Of a stretch of DNA of 64,000 nt, positions 46,964 to 56,457 are shown in pieces. The DNA is from Aestuariibacter sp. GS-14 (GTDB taxonomy: Bacteria; Pseudomonadota; Gammaproteobacteria; Enterobacterales; Alteromonadaceae). The translations under genes and the position numbers were made by a program. The stretch's first letter is position 1. The number at the start of each line of letters is the position of its first letter. The notes beneath the pieces were generated by a model, which worked only from the letters and a program-made list of their open reading frames with translations, did not search any database and was not told the DNA's origin. The DNA is taken from positions 1 through 64,000 of the forward strand of contig NZ_VHIP01000015.1 of NCBI RefSeq assembly GCF_006494365.1, given 5' to 3'.

Positions 46964-47842
46964 CTAAAACTCGTCAGTACGCCGCATGGCTAATTGTTCA
47001 ATCTGATGGTTTATCCGATCCAATGCCGAGTTATCTAATATTGGTCTTTTGGAAATGCTGTAATACTTGGTAAGTGATTTATGATTCATTACAGGCACAG
47101 CCGGCTTTTGTTTAATTTCAATATACCAACCAGGGATAACCACTAGAGGCTGCGTGACCACTTCCATTCCGGTGCTTTGCGTTAGTTCTTTAGATAACCA
47201 CTGAGCTTGTCGTTTGGCTTGCTCGATAATTGATCTGTCGGTGAAGTTAGGAAACTGAATAGTGTCTCCCTCCACAATCAGTCTATGGGAATCCTTAGCT
47301 CCTTTAATATTGGGTTTTCGTCTGCCTTTTGTTTCGATAGCTAAAACGCCACCAGGATAGGTAACTACGTGATCAATGTTAAAGTTCGGCCCCTGGATAT
47401 CATGAAAAACGCGCACGTTTCTGTCTGTTATTTTTGATAGAGCGTAAGAGACCGCCCATTCGGCTTCTATACCCAGTCTGACATTTCTTAGTTTGCTAAA
47501 TTCTTTTATAGCTTTAAGTAAGTGATACAACGCAGCCGCAAAGAACAAACAAGCGTAAACCCACCAATGCGTAATTTTGATATCAAAACCCAAGAATTGA
47601 GAAATGGTTGGAATTGAAAATGGAAGTTGAAAATAAATGGTGGCCAGCATCATCCACGCCACCATATTAAAGTTCAAATCTTTCTGAGATTGGATAAGGG
47701 AAAAGGCTGGTATCCTAGCCATGTCATTGTATTCAAAGGGGATGCGAGATTTCTTCGATATCACCTTAGCGATAAAAGCAATGGCAAAGAAAAAGACTAA
47801 GATTGGCACCATTGCGAAAAAAATGACATAAAGTAATTCCAA
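46964..47842 (-). CDS. NERD-domain membrane protein
   Basis: 292 residues. Two or three N-terminal TM segments (LLYVIFFAMVPILVFFFAIAFIA; WWVYACLFFAAALYHLL), then a NERD nuclease-related domain: RLGIEAEWAVSYAL, FNIDHVVTYPGGVLAIETKGRR (Asp and ExK of a restriction-like active site), QAKRQAQWLSKEL. NERD proteins occur in defence loci and elsewhere; cutting has been shown for few. TTG start with GGAG ten bases upstream. 59 bases after the helicase fusion, same strand, and AT-rich like it. Confidence 0.75.
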   Translation of the reverse strand: MELLYVIFFAMVPILVFFFAIAFIAKVISKKSRIPFEYNDMARIPAFSLIQSQKDLNFNMVAWMMLATIYFQLPFSIPTISQFLGFDIKITHWWVYACLFFAAALYHLLKAIKEFSKLRNVRLGIEAEWAVSYALSKITDRNVRVFHDIQGPNFNIDHVVTYPGGVLAIETKGRRKPNIKGAKDSHRLIVEGDTIQFPNFTDRSIIEQAKRQAQWLSKELTQSTGMEVVTQPLVVIPGWYIEIKQKPAVPVMNHKSLTKYYSISKRPILDNSALDRINHQIEQLAMRRTDEF

Positions 47843-47901
47843 TTATTTCATACTCCAAAATCTGTGTAGCGTGACTATAACGAAAAGTATCTACCTATGT
47901 T

Positions 47902-50900
47902 TTAGCTACCCGACAACAACTCCCAAGTCACATTCATTGGCTTTTCGCCGTTGTGTTCAACGTACGAAACCTCACCATAAAACATAAAGGGAGCGGCTGT
48001 TTTGCCGCGTAATTTGCTCTCTCTCACGAATAAGTAAACTCGGCTACCCAGTTTCTTATGTTCTATGATTTCTTTGCCACGTTTGTTACTTGGTGAAGTG
48101 CTATTTTGTGACTGCCAGTGAAAGTGTTTCTCGTCTTTGAAGTAATCGTGATATTGGTGCTCACTACCTTTCCCTTGCTTGTTAAGCGTGACCAGTAACA
48201 CCTGCGCGTTTTTCTCATTCAGTACCACATGGCCTGATTGCCAGTTTCCGGGGTTAAAAGTTTCGTTGAACAAGGGTGGTATGTCTTCGCGCATAAATTC
48301 TTGCCCTACGAATAACTCTAAAGGGTCAACTTTTCCTTTCAGGCGTGCGAAGGTCACCATGTCTTCACTGGCTTTGATATCAGCGTAGTCGGGGTTAGCT
48401 GCCCTGAGCGTGTAGCCATCTGCATCTTTAAGCACTTTTCGCAGTAGATATTGGTTGTCTCCTGCGGTGTCTTGGCGTTCAATGGCAACCGTGGCATTGC
48501 TAATACTACCAGCGTTGCTAGGGGTAATTTGTTCTAGCAATAAGTAGTCGCCGTCGTAGATTGGATTTTTCCCGCCATTCATTGAATTGCCCGATGCTCT
48601 AGCTATAAAGTGTTTGTTGGCGTCCAAATTGCCAAAACCGCTAGGGGCGTTAACTAGCTCTGATGCTTCAGCACTGCCGGTTTTGAAATGACCACAGGCA
48701 ATTTTAATGTCAGGGAAGAACGGTAGCTGTACGGTTTTTGGGAATTGAACAACATTACTGGAATGAGCAGACGTTGGTAATCGATTCTGTTTGTAAGCAG
48801 CGAATCGTTGATCAACAACCTCTTTGGTCATGTTTACAAAGGTTTTGCTGTGGTCGGCCTGAATGCTTTGGTTGAAGCTAAATGTATGGCTGGCTAAGGT
48901 AAACCAAGAAATGTTGGATTCTGGTTCTTCAGTACACCAAAATGTGATCGGGTTTTCTCGCCAATGGCGCTTCCAGATTGATTGCGTTACTTCCTGAATA
49001 TTTCGCTTACTTTCGGGTAAGTCACTTATCCATACTGGATTGTTTAGGTACCACTTGCGCGACCAGTCTGCCAAATTATCAACGCTGATGTGTGCTTGAA
49101 ATGCATTATGTTCGATTAGCGTATCGAGCAAAATCAGTTTGTAGGCTTTGGAAAGGCGTGTAATTGCTAAGTCTTTAAACCATTGCAGATGCAATTCCAA
49201 TACTTCGAGTTCGTCAGCAGATATATCCCCTTTAGAATCTACGAATTCCCACCATGAACCGCGGTTTTTGCGGAGTTTATCAATGCTTGCGCCGCTATTA
49301 AAAAACTCTGTATAAGTAGGTCTGCGTCCTAACGTATCTTTTAGCTTGTCGTATTGAATATCTAATTGATCTGTAGATAGGCTCGCTAGAAAATCAATAA
49401 ACTCAAGATCGAAGTTTACGTAACAGCCGTCAGGTAATAATTGATTTGGGTTTTTTGCGATCTTAACCAATTGGTGCCTGTTTAGCGGTTTATTGCTAAG
49501 GCCAGCAAATAGCATTTCTGGGCGATTTAAAAAGCTATGGTGGTTACCTACAAAATCCAAGATAACTAATCTGTCTTTTCCTTCGCTTTGGCGTAATCCC
49601 CGGCCCATTTGCTGCAAGAATAGAATTTTGGATTCAGTGGGACGAAGCAGCATTACGGTATCTATCTGAGGTAAGTCCATTCCCTCGTTAAATAAGTCGA
49701 CTGAGAACAGCACGGAAATGTCGCCGCTACTGAGTTTCTCTAGGGCCTCACTTCTTGTTAGCGCGGAGTCTGAATGCACGCTGGCCGCTTTCACGCCATG
49801 TTCATTAAAATAATCTGCCATGTAGTCTGCGTGTTTTCGGGACACGCAAAATGCTAGCGTCACTTGCTGAGACTTTTGTTGCCACTCTTTCAACACATGT
49901 TTAGAGCGGCCCTTGGTTGCTAACTTATTTGAAAGCTTTTCTGGGTCGAATTTGCCGTTTCGCCAAGGCAAATGTTCGTAGTCGACTTCTTTGTCGAAGA
50001 TACCGTAATACGAAAAAGGGCATAGCACTTGCGCTTTAACCCCGTCGAAAAGATCTTGTTGATAAATCAGGTTGTTGTCGCACAATTTGAGAATGTCGCT
50101 GCCATCGGTTCTGTTTGGCGTAGCAGTAAGCCCAAGCATAAAGCCCGGGGTAAAGTGTTCTAACAGTCTTTGATATCCATTGGCAGCAGCATGGTGGAAT
50201 TCGTCGATAATGAGATAATCGAAAGCGTTTGAGGCAAACTTGCTTAAGTGGGCGATTTGCCCAATTGTTTGCACTGATGCAAATAACAGATCGAACTCTG
50301 CATCCTTTTGCTTACCGCTATACCTGCCCACTTTTTTACTTGGTAGTATTTTTAAAAAGCTTGCTTCAGCTTGCAGTAGGATCTCTTCACGGTGCGCAAC
50401 AAACAGGACTTTTCTTGCGTTAATATTCGCTACATCGAAAGCAGCCAAATAGGTTTTACCCATACCTGTGGCTAATACTACCAATCCTTTTGTTGCACCG
50501 GCATCACGGGCTTGCTTCAAAGCAACCAAGGCTTCAGATTGATGTTCTTTCGGGGTTGGGATTTCGTGCTCATGTTCACCGGGAAGTGAAGCTGATGAAT
50601 ACATTGGGGTTACAGTTCTAGCTTGCTGGTATCGGTGTTCGTATTTAGCTATCCAGTCGAATGACAGCGAGGTGACCTGTGGCAGGGTCAATAGATAATT
50701 GTACTGTTCTCGGATTTCTCGAATACGCGCAACCGATTCAAGATCGTTGTCATTTGGGTAGTCAATGCGGTAGTTCCACTCTATACCGTCTGTAAGTGCG
50801 GTCTTACTGATATTACTTGAACCCACAAACGCCCGCGCTGAAGCCATGCCTTGTAGGTCATTTCGAACAAAAATGTATGACTTCAAATGAAAGCTGGTGG

Positions 50901-51195
50901 CTTGTTTGCTCTCATAAACACGAATATCAGCGCCACGCTCTCTTAATAACATTAAACGCTTTAGCGCTTGGGGCTCAGTAATATTCATATAATCTGAAGT
51001 GAGCAGAGACAACTGTACATTTCTCAGTGAAGACGACATTGCAGCCTCGATGTCTTCAATGATCAGATTTAAGCCAGAATTTCGTATAAACGACACCGCA
51101 ATTTCAATATTGGTTGCTGTTTTCAGCGCTGTTCGAATTTCGTGAAGCAGGTAGTGCTTGTCTCTGCCAGTAATTAAATAGTTAGTGGCTGTCAT
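47902..51195 (-). CDS. PLD nuclease - SF2 helicase - UmuD-like S24 peptidase - DUF3427 fusion
   Basis: 1097 residues. Domains: PLD-type nuclease at 1-170 (HLK at 103-105, GSSN at 125-128); SF2 helicase at 215-560 (Walker A TGMGKT 243-248, DEFHH 331-335, LGLTATPNR, QQMGRGLRQ); a helical region to ~810 (Trp-rich: GSWWEF, DWSRKWYL); a LexA/UmuD-like S24 module at ~815-950 with Cys834-Gly835, Ser871 in ASGNSM and Lys920 in LLRKVL; and a DUF3427 domain at ~955-1095 (FHWQSQNS, FMFYGEVSYVEHNGE). Only one HxK motif is seen, so the nuclease would act as a dimer. The ATG at 51195 overlaps the methyltransferase stop (ATGA). Predicted DNA-targeting effector; the S24 insertion is the odd part. Confidence 0.88.
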   Translation of the reverse strand: MTATNYLITGRDKHYLLHEIRTALKTATNIEIAVSFIRNSGLNLIIEDIEAAMSSSLRNVQLSLLTSDYMNITEPQALKRLMLLRERGADIRVYESKQATSFHLKSYIFVRNDLQGMASARAFVGSSNISKTALTDGIEWNYRIDYPNDNDLESVARIREIREQYNYLLTLPQVTSLSFDWIAKYEHRYQQARTVTPMYSSASLPGEHEHEIPTPKEHQSEALVALKQARDAGATKGLVVLATGMGKTYLAAFDVANINARKVLFVAHREEILLQAEASFLKILPSKKVGRYSGKQKDAEFDLLFASVQTIGQIAHLSKFASNAFDYLIIDEFHHAAANGYQRLLEHFTPGFMLGLTATPNRTDGSDILKLCDNNLIYQQDLFDGVKAQVLCPFSYYGIFDKEVDYEHLPWRNGKFDPEKLSNKLATKGRSKHVLKEWQQKSQQVTLAFCVSRKHADYMADYFNEHGVKAASVHSDSALTRSEALEKLSSGDISVLFSVDLFNEGMDLPQIDTVMLLRPTESKILFLQQMGRGLRQSEGKDRLVILDFVGNHHSFLNRPEMLFAGLSNKPLNRHQLVKIAKNPNQLLPDGCYVNFDLEFIDFLASLSTDQLDIQYDKLKDTLGRRPTYTEFFNSGASIDKLRKNRGSWWEFVDSKGDISADELEVLELHLQWFKDLAITRLSKAYKLILLDTLIEHNAFQAHISVDNLADWSRKWYLNNPVWISDLPESKRNIQEVTQSIWKRHWRENPITFWCTEEPESNISWFTLASHTFSFNQSIQADHSKTFVNMTKEVVDQRFAAYKQNRLPTSAHSSNVVQFPKTVQLPFFPDIKIACGHFKTGSAEASELVNAPSGFGNLDANKHFIARASGNSMNGGKNPIYDGDYLLLEQITPSNAGSISNATVAIERQDTAGDNQYLLRKVLKDADGYTLRAANPDYADIKASEDMVTFARLKGKVDPLELFVGQEFMREDIPPLFNETFNPGNWQSGHVVLNEKNAQVLLVTLNKQGKGSEHQYHDYFKDEKHFHWQSQNSTSPSNKRGKEIIEHKKLGSRVYLFVRESKLRGKTAAPFMFYGEVSYVEHNGEKPMNVTWELLSGS

Positions 51196-51803
51196 TCTGC
51201 TTCTTCGCGTATCAGTTCTGCTGTAACCCACGCCACTTCTTTGCGACTCAATGTGTCTTGGGTGGGGACTGGGCTTAAATTGCGCGCAACTAATCTATTT
51301 TCTGACGCAAGCGCTTCTAGCTCTTCGTAACTTACGGGGTGCATCGGGCGAGCTTCGTCGTTTGGCCCAAATCGCAAGCTTATATACATTTTACCGCTGG
51401 GAGAAAGTAGCGTTGCTAGCCGAGCTAGTGCAAGGGGACGAACTTCTGCTGGCAAATGCATCCATACGGCCGAGAGCAAAATTAAATCGAATTGCTTGTT
51501 AGTAATAGAGGTAGCTTCTAGGGTGGGCAAGCTAGCTTTGCACCAATTTACATTATTATGAGCACGATGTTGTGCAAGCTCTCTCAGGCCGTCAGCGGGT
51601 TCAACAGCAATTACTTGCCAACCCTTCTGGGCGAGCCAATTCGCATCTCGACCACTTCCTGCACCTACGTCTAAAGCCATACCTGGTTTTGTATTGTCTA
51701 AAAACGTATTCCAGTCATTGTGCACTTTTTCTGCATCTACAGAATTATAAAGCGCAAAGTAATGCTGGGCTTTGTCACTATAATGTTGAATAGTCCTGTT
51801 CAC
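51192..51803 (-). CDS. Class I SAM-dependent methyltransferase
   Basis: 203 residues. SAM-binding motif I ALDVGAGSGRDANWLAQ, motif II QVIAVEPADGL, and FDLILLSAVWMHLP. The fold is that of small-molecule or general class I enzymes; the DNA-methylase DPPY/NPPY motif is not seen, so DNA is not an obvious substrate. The GTG at 51803 gives the typical MNRTIQHYSDKA start; an in-frame ATG at 51839 is possible. Its TGA overlaps the helicase ATG by four bases, so the two are translationally coupled. Role in the cassette unknown. Confidence 0.85.
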   Translation of the reverse strand: MNRTIQHYSDKAQHYFALYNSVDAEKVHNDWNTFLDNTKPGMALDVGAGSGRDANWLAQKGWQVIAVEPADGLRELAQHRAHNNVNWCKASLPTLEATSITNKQFDLILLSAVWMHLPAEVRPLALARLATLLSPSGKMYISLRFGPNDEARPMHPVSYEELEALASENRLVARNLSPVPTQDTLSRKEVAWVTAELIREEAE

Positions 51804-52010
51804 TACGTTGAGAGTCCTTCCTGCTGTACCGACATACATTAACTTGATATTGCACAGCTATCTACGGAAAAGTAAATAGTCACTGATTTCCTATCCACTA
51901 CCCTGTGAAATAAGCAGCTAAAAGAGAAATCCACATAAACACAAAAACCAGCCCGCAAAACCGTTAAATCCGCTATACTCCAGGCTGTTTTTTAAAGGTG
52001 GAGCTTGGCA

Positions 52011-52439
52011 ATGCGTGTATGTGGTGTAGAACTGGCGGGAAATGATGCAAACGTTGCTCTATTGGAGCTGGATAACGACATGTTTCGTCTTCCTGATTGC
52101 CGTACCCGTAAAGTGAGCTTGCAAAAAGCCGCTACTGCCCATGAGCTTAAGTACTTTCAGAAAAGCTTCGCGCAACTGGTGCAGGACTACAAAATCGAAA
52201 CCATCGTTATTCGTCAGCGTCCGATGAAGGGCAAGTTTGCGGGTGGTGCTATTGGTTTTAAATTAGAAGCGGCGCTGGAGTTGTTAAACGGTGTGCAGGT
52301 TATCATAATGCCACCCACCGACATCAAAACGGCATTAAAAGATAGCCGTATTTTCATCGAATTTAGCGAAACGGGTTTAAAGGGTTTCCAGAAATCAGCC
52401 TTTGAAACGGCGTTTGCTTATGTGAGTCAACACCTGTAA
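52011..52439 (+). CDS. DUF3010 family protein
   Basis: 142 residues. Matches the DUF3010 family from memory: MRVCGVELAGNDANVALLEL, then RQRPMKGKFAGGAIGFKLEAALELL and IIMPPTDIKTALKDS. Function unknown; an RNase-H-like fold is suggested by the GVELAGNDANVALLEL start (inference). GGAG at 52000-52003 supports the ATG at 52011. It marks the right boundary of the AT-rich cassette. Confidence 0.8.
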   Translation: MRVCGVELAGNDANVALLELDNDMFRLPDCRTRKVSLQKAATAHELKYFQKSFAQLVQDYKIETIVIRQRPMKGKFAGGAIGFKLEAALELLNGVQVIIMPPTDIKTALKDSRIFIEFSETGLKGFQKSAFETAFAYVSQHL

Positions 52440-52733
52440 TTCACGCCCTAACGGCTTGTTTGCTGGTTTATGCCCTAAACAACGTAGCGTTGGGGTATTC
52501 CCTTCGCCATGCTAATTCTGCATAAAAGGGTTTAACATAGCCTCGCTGATATGGCTTGGGAGTCTGCGTTCAGAGTTTATTTGCTCTGGAACGTTCACTG
52601 CACCGCCAGAAGATAATGGTGTGGTTTTCTGTGGTTGCCCCACCCAAAACAACAACCCCATAATTTAATATCATAATTTCTTTCGCAACTTGAGTTGATA
52701 ACCTTCTGTTAACAAAACTACAGGAGTGTTTGT
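52440..52733. other. Gene-free stretch upstream of the GH9 gene
   Basis: 294 bases. Nothing recognisable as a gene or RNA; the promoter of the GH9 gene must lie here, before the CAGGAG ribosome site at 52722. Confidence 0.4.
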
Positions 52734-55232
52734 GTGATCAAGTCTGTTCTCTATTCTGCGATTGCCAGTGCGCTGGTGGCTGCGCCCCTTATTACCTCTG
52801 CTGATGCCTCTGCCAATGGGTCTGCTGCTGTGCCAGCGCTAAACGATAAAGCCTATTTTTCTCAGCCTAGCCTCGACATTGTGGTGTTTAGCAATTGGTA
52901 TAACGGGTTATTCGGCGATTCTAAAATCAGTGGGGTAGAGCTTATTCACTTTGGTGAGCGCATTGCCACCAACGGCGATGTGCGTTTGAGCGCCACGCCT
53001 GAGCAGTGGGATCCCATCCCTACTTTTGTCGAGCGCAAGGTTAACAATAACACCCATACAATTAGCGCTACCTTGTCGTATCCAGAGCATGACTTTACTT
53101 ACACCATAAGCGCCACCCCCATTGAAAATGGCGTGGAAATTACCTTGTCGTCGCCGCGTCCAGTGCCTGCTGAGCTGGTGGGTAAAGCGGGCTTTAATAT
53201 GGAGTTTCTGCCGGCTAATTACATGGAAACCAGTTTTTTGGCCGATGGCAAACCGGGCACGTTTCCGCTGTACCCTACCGGGGTAAAAGAAGTGATTGGC
53301 CAACATGAACCGGTGCCACTCGCTTCCGCTAAGCAACTGGTATTGGCCCCTGAAAACGATACCAAGCGGGTTAGCATTGAATCATCGGTGCCGCTAACGC
53401 TTTACGACGGCAGAGCAAAAGCACAGAACGGCTGGTACGTGGTGCGCGGCGTGTTGCCTGCCAATAAACAAGGCGAGTTGCTCACCTGGCGCATTACCGC
53501 CAGTACTAACGATGCCTGGTTGCGCAATCCCATGATTGCCCATTCGCAGGTAGGGTATTTACCCGGTCAAACCAAGCGCGCAGTGATTGAATTAGACCAA
53601 CGCGCGCCGGTAAACGGCGTGGCAGAGCTGCTAAAAGTGAATGCCGATGGCACCAAAGCGGTGGTGAAAAAGCAGTCACCCGGGAAGGTGGAAAACTACA
53701 CCCGTTACCAGTACGCCACGTTTGATTTTACCGATGTCACTGAGCCGGGTTTATACCAGTTGCGGTACGAGGGCACTACCACCGCCTCGTTCCCCATTGC
53801 TGAGCATGTGCTGGATGCCGCCTGGCATCCCACGTTGGATCACTATTTTCCGGTACAAATGGATCACGTGTTAATTAACGAGGCGTATCGCGTGTGGCAC
53901 GGTGCTTCGCACCTGGATGACGCCCTGCAAGCGCCGGTGAATCACGAGCATTTCGACCTCTACGCTCAGGGCCCCACCACCGATACCCAGTACAAACCCG
54001 GCGAACATATTCCCGGATTAAACGTGGGCGGCTGGTACGACGCGGGTGACTACGATATTCGTACTCAAACCCAGTACCGCACGGTGCGTTTTTTAGTGCA
54101 GGCGTTTGAGGAATTTGGCATCAGCCGCGACACCACGCTGGTGGATTACGACCGCAAATTTGTAGATATCCACGTGCCCGATGGCAAACCTGATCTGCTA
54201 CAACAAATCGAGCATGGCACACTGGCATTACTGGCGCAGTTCAAGGCGGTTGGGCATGCCATTCCAGGCATTATTGTGCCGGATATCAGCCAGTACACCC
54301 ATTTGGGTGATGGCTTAACCATGACCGACAACCTGATTTATAACGCGTCGATGGCAGACACCGAGTCCAACGGCATTGAAAGCGGTGTATTCGACGACCG
54401 CTGGGCGTTTACCTCTAAATCCACACCGCTTAACTACGGTTCAATGGCTGCGTTGGCGGCAGCCAGTCGCACGTTGCAAGGTTACAAACCGGCACTGGCA
54501 AAAGAGAGTCTGGATACGGCCATCGCCGCCTGGGCAACCGAAGCCGATAAGCAGCCCGACTTGTTCCGTGTAGGTAACACCACCGGTGGCGGTTTGGAAG
54601 AAGAAAAGCTCAAAGCCGCGGTGGAGTTGTTAATTACCACCGGCGACACCCAGTATCAGCAAGCGGTAAACACCTTGTTGCCACACATTGAGGAGCACTT
54701 CGGTAGCAGTGCGGTACTGGCTATCCGCGCACTGCCGTTTATGAACAAAGCCTATCAGCAACGCATTCGCGCGGCGGCAGAGGCCTACAAACCCAAGCTT
54801 GAGGTGGCAACCAGCAAGAATCCGTTTGGCGTGGTGATCACTGAATACGGCTGGGCGGGCAACGGCACGGTGCTCGACATGGCAGTCACCCAGTACTATT
54901 TGCATCAGGCGTACCCTGATTTGTTCAGCAGCGATTTGATTTACCGTTCACTGGATTATTTATACGGCACACATCCCGATTCCGACATCTCGTTTGTGTC
55001 GAACGTAGGCACTGTGTCGAAGAAGGTGGCTTACGGTATGAACCGGGCGGATTACTCATTTATTAGCGGCGCCATTGTGCCTGGGGTATTGATTCTGCAA
55101 CCGGATTTGCCAGAAAACATGGAAAACTGGCCGTTCCTGTGGGGTGAAAACGAATACGTGATCGACCTGGGCGCGTCGTACCTGTTTACCGTGAACGCAG
55201 CGCTAAAACTGGCAGGCAGACATTCACAATAG
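52734..55232 (+). CDS. Secreted glycoside hydrolase family 9 (endoglucanase-like)
   Basis: 832 residues. Signal peptide (MIKSVLYSAIASALVAAPLITSADA). An N-terminal beta domain, a CelD-N Ig-like domain (NPMIAHSQVGYLPGQTKRAVIEL) at about 262-350, then the (alpha/alpha)6 GH9 domain with GGWYDAGDYDIRTQTQ (catalytic Asp pair), LPDLLQQIEHGTLALLA-like helix and SFVSNVGTVSKK near the end; a Glu late in the domain would be the acid (ENMENWPFLWGENEYVIDL). GTG start, GGAG seven bases upstream. Probably cleaves beta-glucan; substrate not proven. Next to a CE2 esterase. Confidence 0.88.
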   Translation: MIKSVLYSAIASALVAAPLITSADASANGSAAVPALNDKAYFSQPSLDIVVFSNWYNGLFGDSKISGVELIHFGERIATNGDVRLSATPEQWDPIPTFVERKVNNNTHTISATLSYPEHDFTYTISATPIENGVEITLSSPRPVPAELVGKAGFNMEFLPANYMETSFLADGKPGTFPLYPTGVKEVIGQHEPVPLASAKQLVLAPENDTKRVSIESSVPLTLYDGRAKAQNGWYVVRGVLPANKQGELLTWRITASTNDAWLRNPMIAHSQVGYLPGQTKRAVIELDQRAPVNGVAELLKVNADGTKAVVKKQSPGKVENYTRYQYATFDFTDVTEPGLYQLRYEGTTTASFPIAEHVLDAAWHPTLDHYFPVQMDHVLINEAYRVWHGASHLDDALQAPVNHEHFDLYAQGPTTDTQYKPGEHIPGLNVGGWYDAGDYDIRTQTQYRTVRFLVQAFEEFGISRDTTLVDYDRKFVDIHVPDGKPDLLQQIEHGTLALLAQFKAVGHAIPGIIVPDISQYTHLGDGLTMTDNLIYNASMADTESNGIESGVFDDRWAFTSKSTPLNYGSMAALAAASRTLQGYKPALAKESLDTAIAAWATEADKQPDLFRVGNTTGGGLEEEKLKAAVELLITTGDTQYQQAVNTLLPHIEEHFGSSAVLAIRALPFMNKAYQQRIRAAAEAYKPKLEVATSKNPFGVVITEYGWAGNGTVLDMAVTQYYLHQAYPDLFSSDLIYRSLDYLYGTHPDSDISFVSNVGTVSKKVAYGMNRADYSFISGAIVPGVLILQPDLPENMENWPFLWGENEYVIDLGASYLFTVNAALKLAGRHSQ

Positions 55233-55240
55233 GTACAAAA

Positions 55241-55276
55241 CACCAAAAGGGCGCTGCATATGCAGTGCCCTTGGTG
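55241..55276. terminator. Long hairpin after the GH9 gene
   Basis: caccaa.aagggc / gccctt.ggtg arms surrounding the palindrome ctgcatatgcag, about 36 bases, no T run. It may protect the mRNA end, or separate the two genes. Confidence 0.5.
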
Positions 55277-55341
55277 TACTTAAGTGAGGCCGCAGGATAA
55301 GATTTTTCGGCTATCGCAATATAGTGGCAAATAACGGCAAC

Positions 55342-56457
55342 ATGAATAAAAGTGAGCAAACAGTGGGTGCAAGGATGTTAAAAAGGGTAATTGCGTTAGG
55401 GCTGTTAGCCTGTCTGCAAGTAAGCGTTACGGCATATGCCAGCGTGGTACCGGCCAATGATGCGGGGTATATGTATACCGGGCGTATCGATTTTGCTAAC
55501 GCCAGTGCACCGTATTTAAGCTGGCCTGGTTCGTCGGTAAAGGCACGCTTCACGGGTGAGTCGCTTTCGGTTACGCTAAAAGACGATAACGGCAAGAATT
55601 ACTTTAATGTAATTGTAGACGGCAACAACAGCTTTCCGTTCGTTATTGAGGCCAAGCAAGGCGAACACGAGTATTGGATCAGCAATACCCTTGGCGCAGG
55701 TGATCACTCGGTGGAAATATACAAGCGCACCGAGGGCGAAGAAGGCGGCACGCATTTTCTGGGTATTCGTATAGATGACGCGGCCAGGTTACTAGCGCCT
55801 CCTACCAAACCCACGCGCCGCATCGAAATCTACGGTGATTCGATTTCAAGCGGTATGGGCAACGTAGCGCCTTATAACGCCGGAGACAGCCTGCCGCGCG
55901 ATAAAAACCACTATGTTAGTTACGGAGCCATTGCGGCCAGAGCACTCGATGCAGAGTTGCACACCATCTCGCAAAGCGGCATTGGCATTATGGTGAGCTG
56001 GTTTAATTTTATTATGCCGCAGTTTTACGATCAGTTAAGCGCGGTGGGTAACAACGATTCCCAGTGGGACTTCAGTACCTGGACACCTCAGGTTGTAGTG
56101 ATCAACCTGATGCAGAACGACAGCTGGCTGGTGCCTGATCCTAAGCGAATATCTCCAAAGCCAACCGAGTCGCAAATCATTGCGGCGTATCAGGCGTTTG
56201 TGAGCACCATTCGTGCTAAGTACCCCAATGCGCATATCATTTGTGCGCTGGGCAGTATGGATGCCACTAAAGCCGGCTCGCCCTGGCCGGGCTATGTTGA
56301 ATCAGCAGTCGCTAACTTAACTAACCAGGGCGACGACAAGCTGTCTACGCTGGTATTTCCGTTTAACGGTTATGGTCAGCATCCCAGAGTAAATCAGCAC
56401 CTGAGTAATGCAGCGTTGTTAACCCAGGCCATTAAACAGGTTACTGGCTGGCAGTAA
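55342..56457 (+). CDS. Secreted SGNH/GDSL esterase, CE2-type
   Basis: 371 residues from the ATG at 55342; another ATG at 55375 is equally possible because neither has a clear ribosome site. Signal peptide (LKRVIALGLLACLQVSVTAYA). N-terminal jelly-roll (YTGRIDFANASAPYLSWPGSSVKARFTGES) then an SGNH hydrolase: EIYGDSISSG (Ser), INLMQNDSW (Asn block) and GQHPRVNQHLSNA (His). This layout is that of carbohydrate esterase family 2, deacetylating glucomannan/xylan. Adjacent to GH9, same strand; the stop overlaps the next, opposite gene by 17 bases. Confidence 0.87.
   Translation: MNKSEQTVGARMLKRVIALGLLACLQVSVTAYASVVPANDAGYMYTGRIDFANASAPYLSWPGSSVKARFTGESLSVTLKDDNGKNYFNVIVDGNNSFPFVIEAKQGEHEYWISNTLGAGDHSVEIYKRTEGEEGGTHFLGIRIDDAARLLAPPTKPTRRIEIYGDSISSGMGNVAPYNAGDSLPRDKNHYVSYGAIAARALDAELHTISQSGIGIMVSWFNFIMPQFYDQLSAVGNNDSQWDFSTWTPQVVVINLMQNDSWLVPDPKRISPKPTESQIIAAYQAFVSTIRAKYPNAHIICALGSMDATKAGSPWPGYVESAVANLTNQGDDKLSTLVFPFNGYGQHPRVNQHLSNAALLTQAIKQVTGWQ

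Noticed and set aside
51901-51920. LexA-like CTG...CAG near the methyltransferase
   Set aside because: Spacing is nine, not ten, bases and the interior does not match, so SOS control of the cassette by LexA is not shown.
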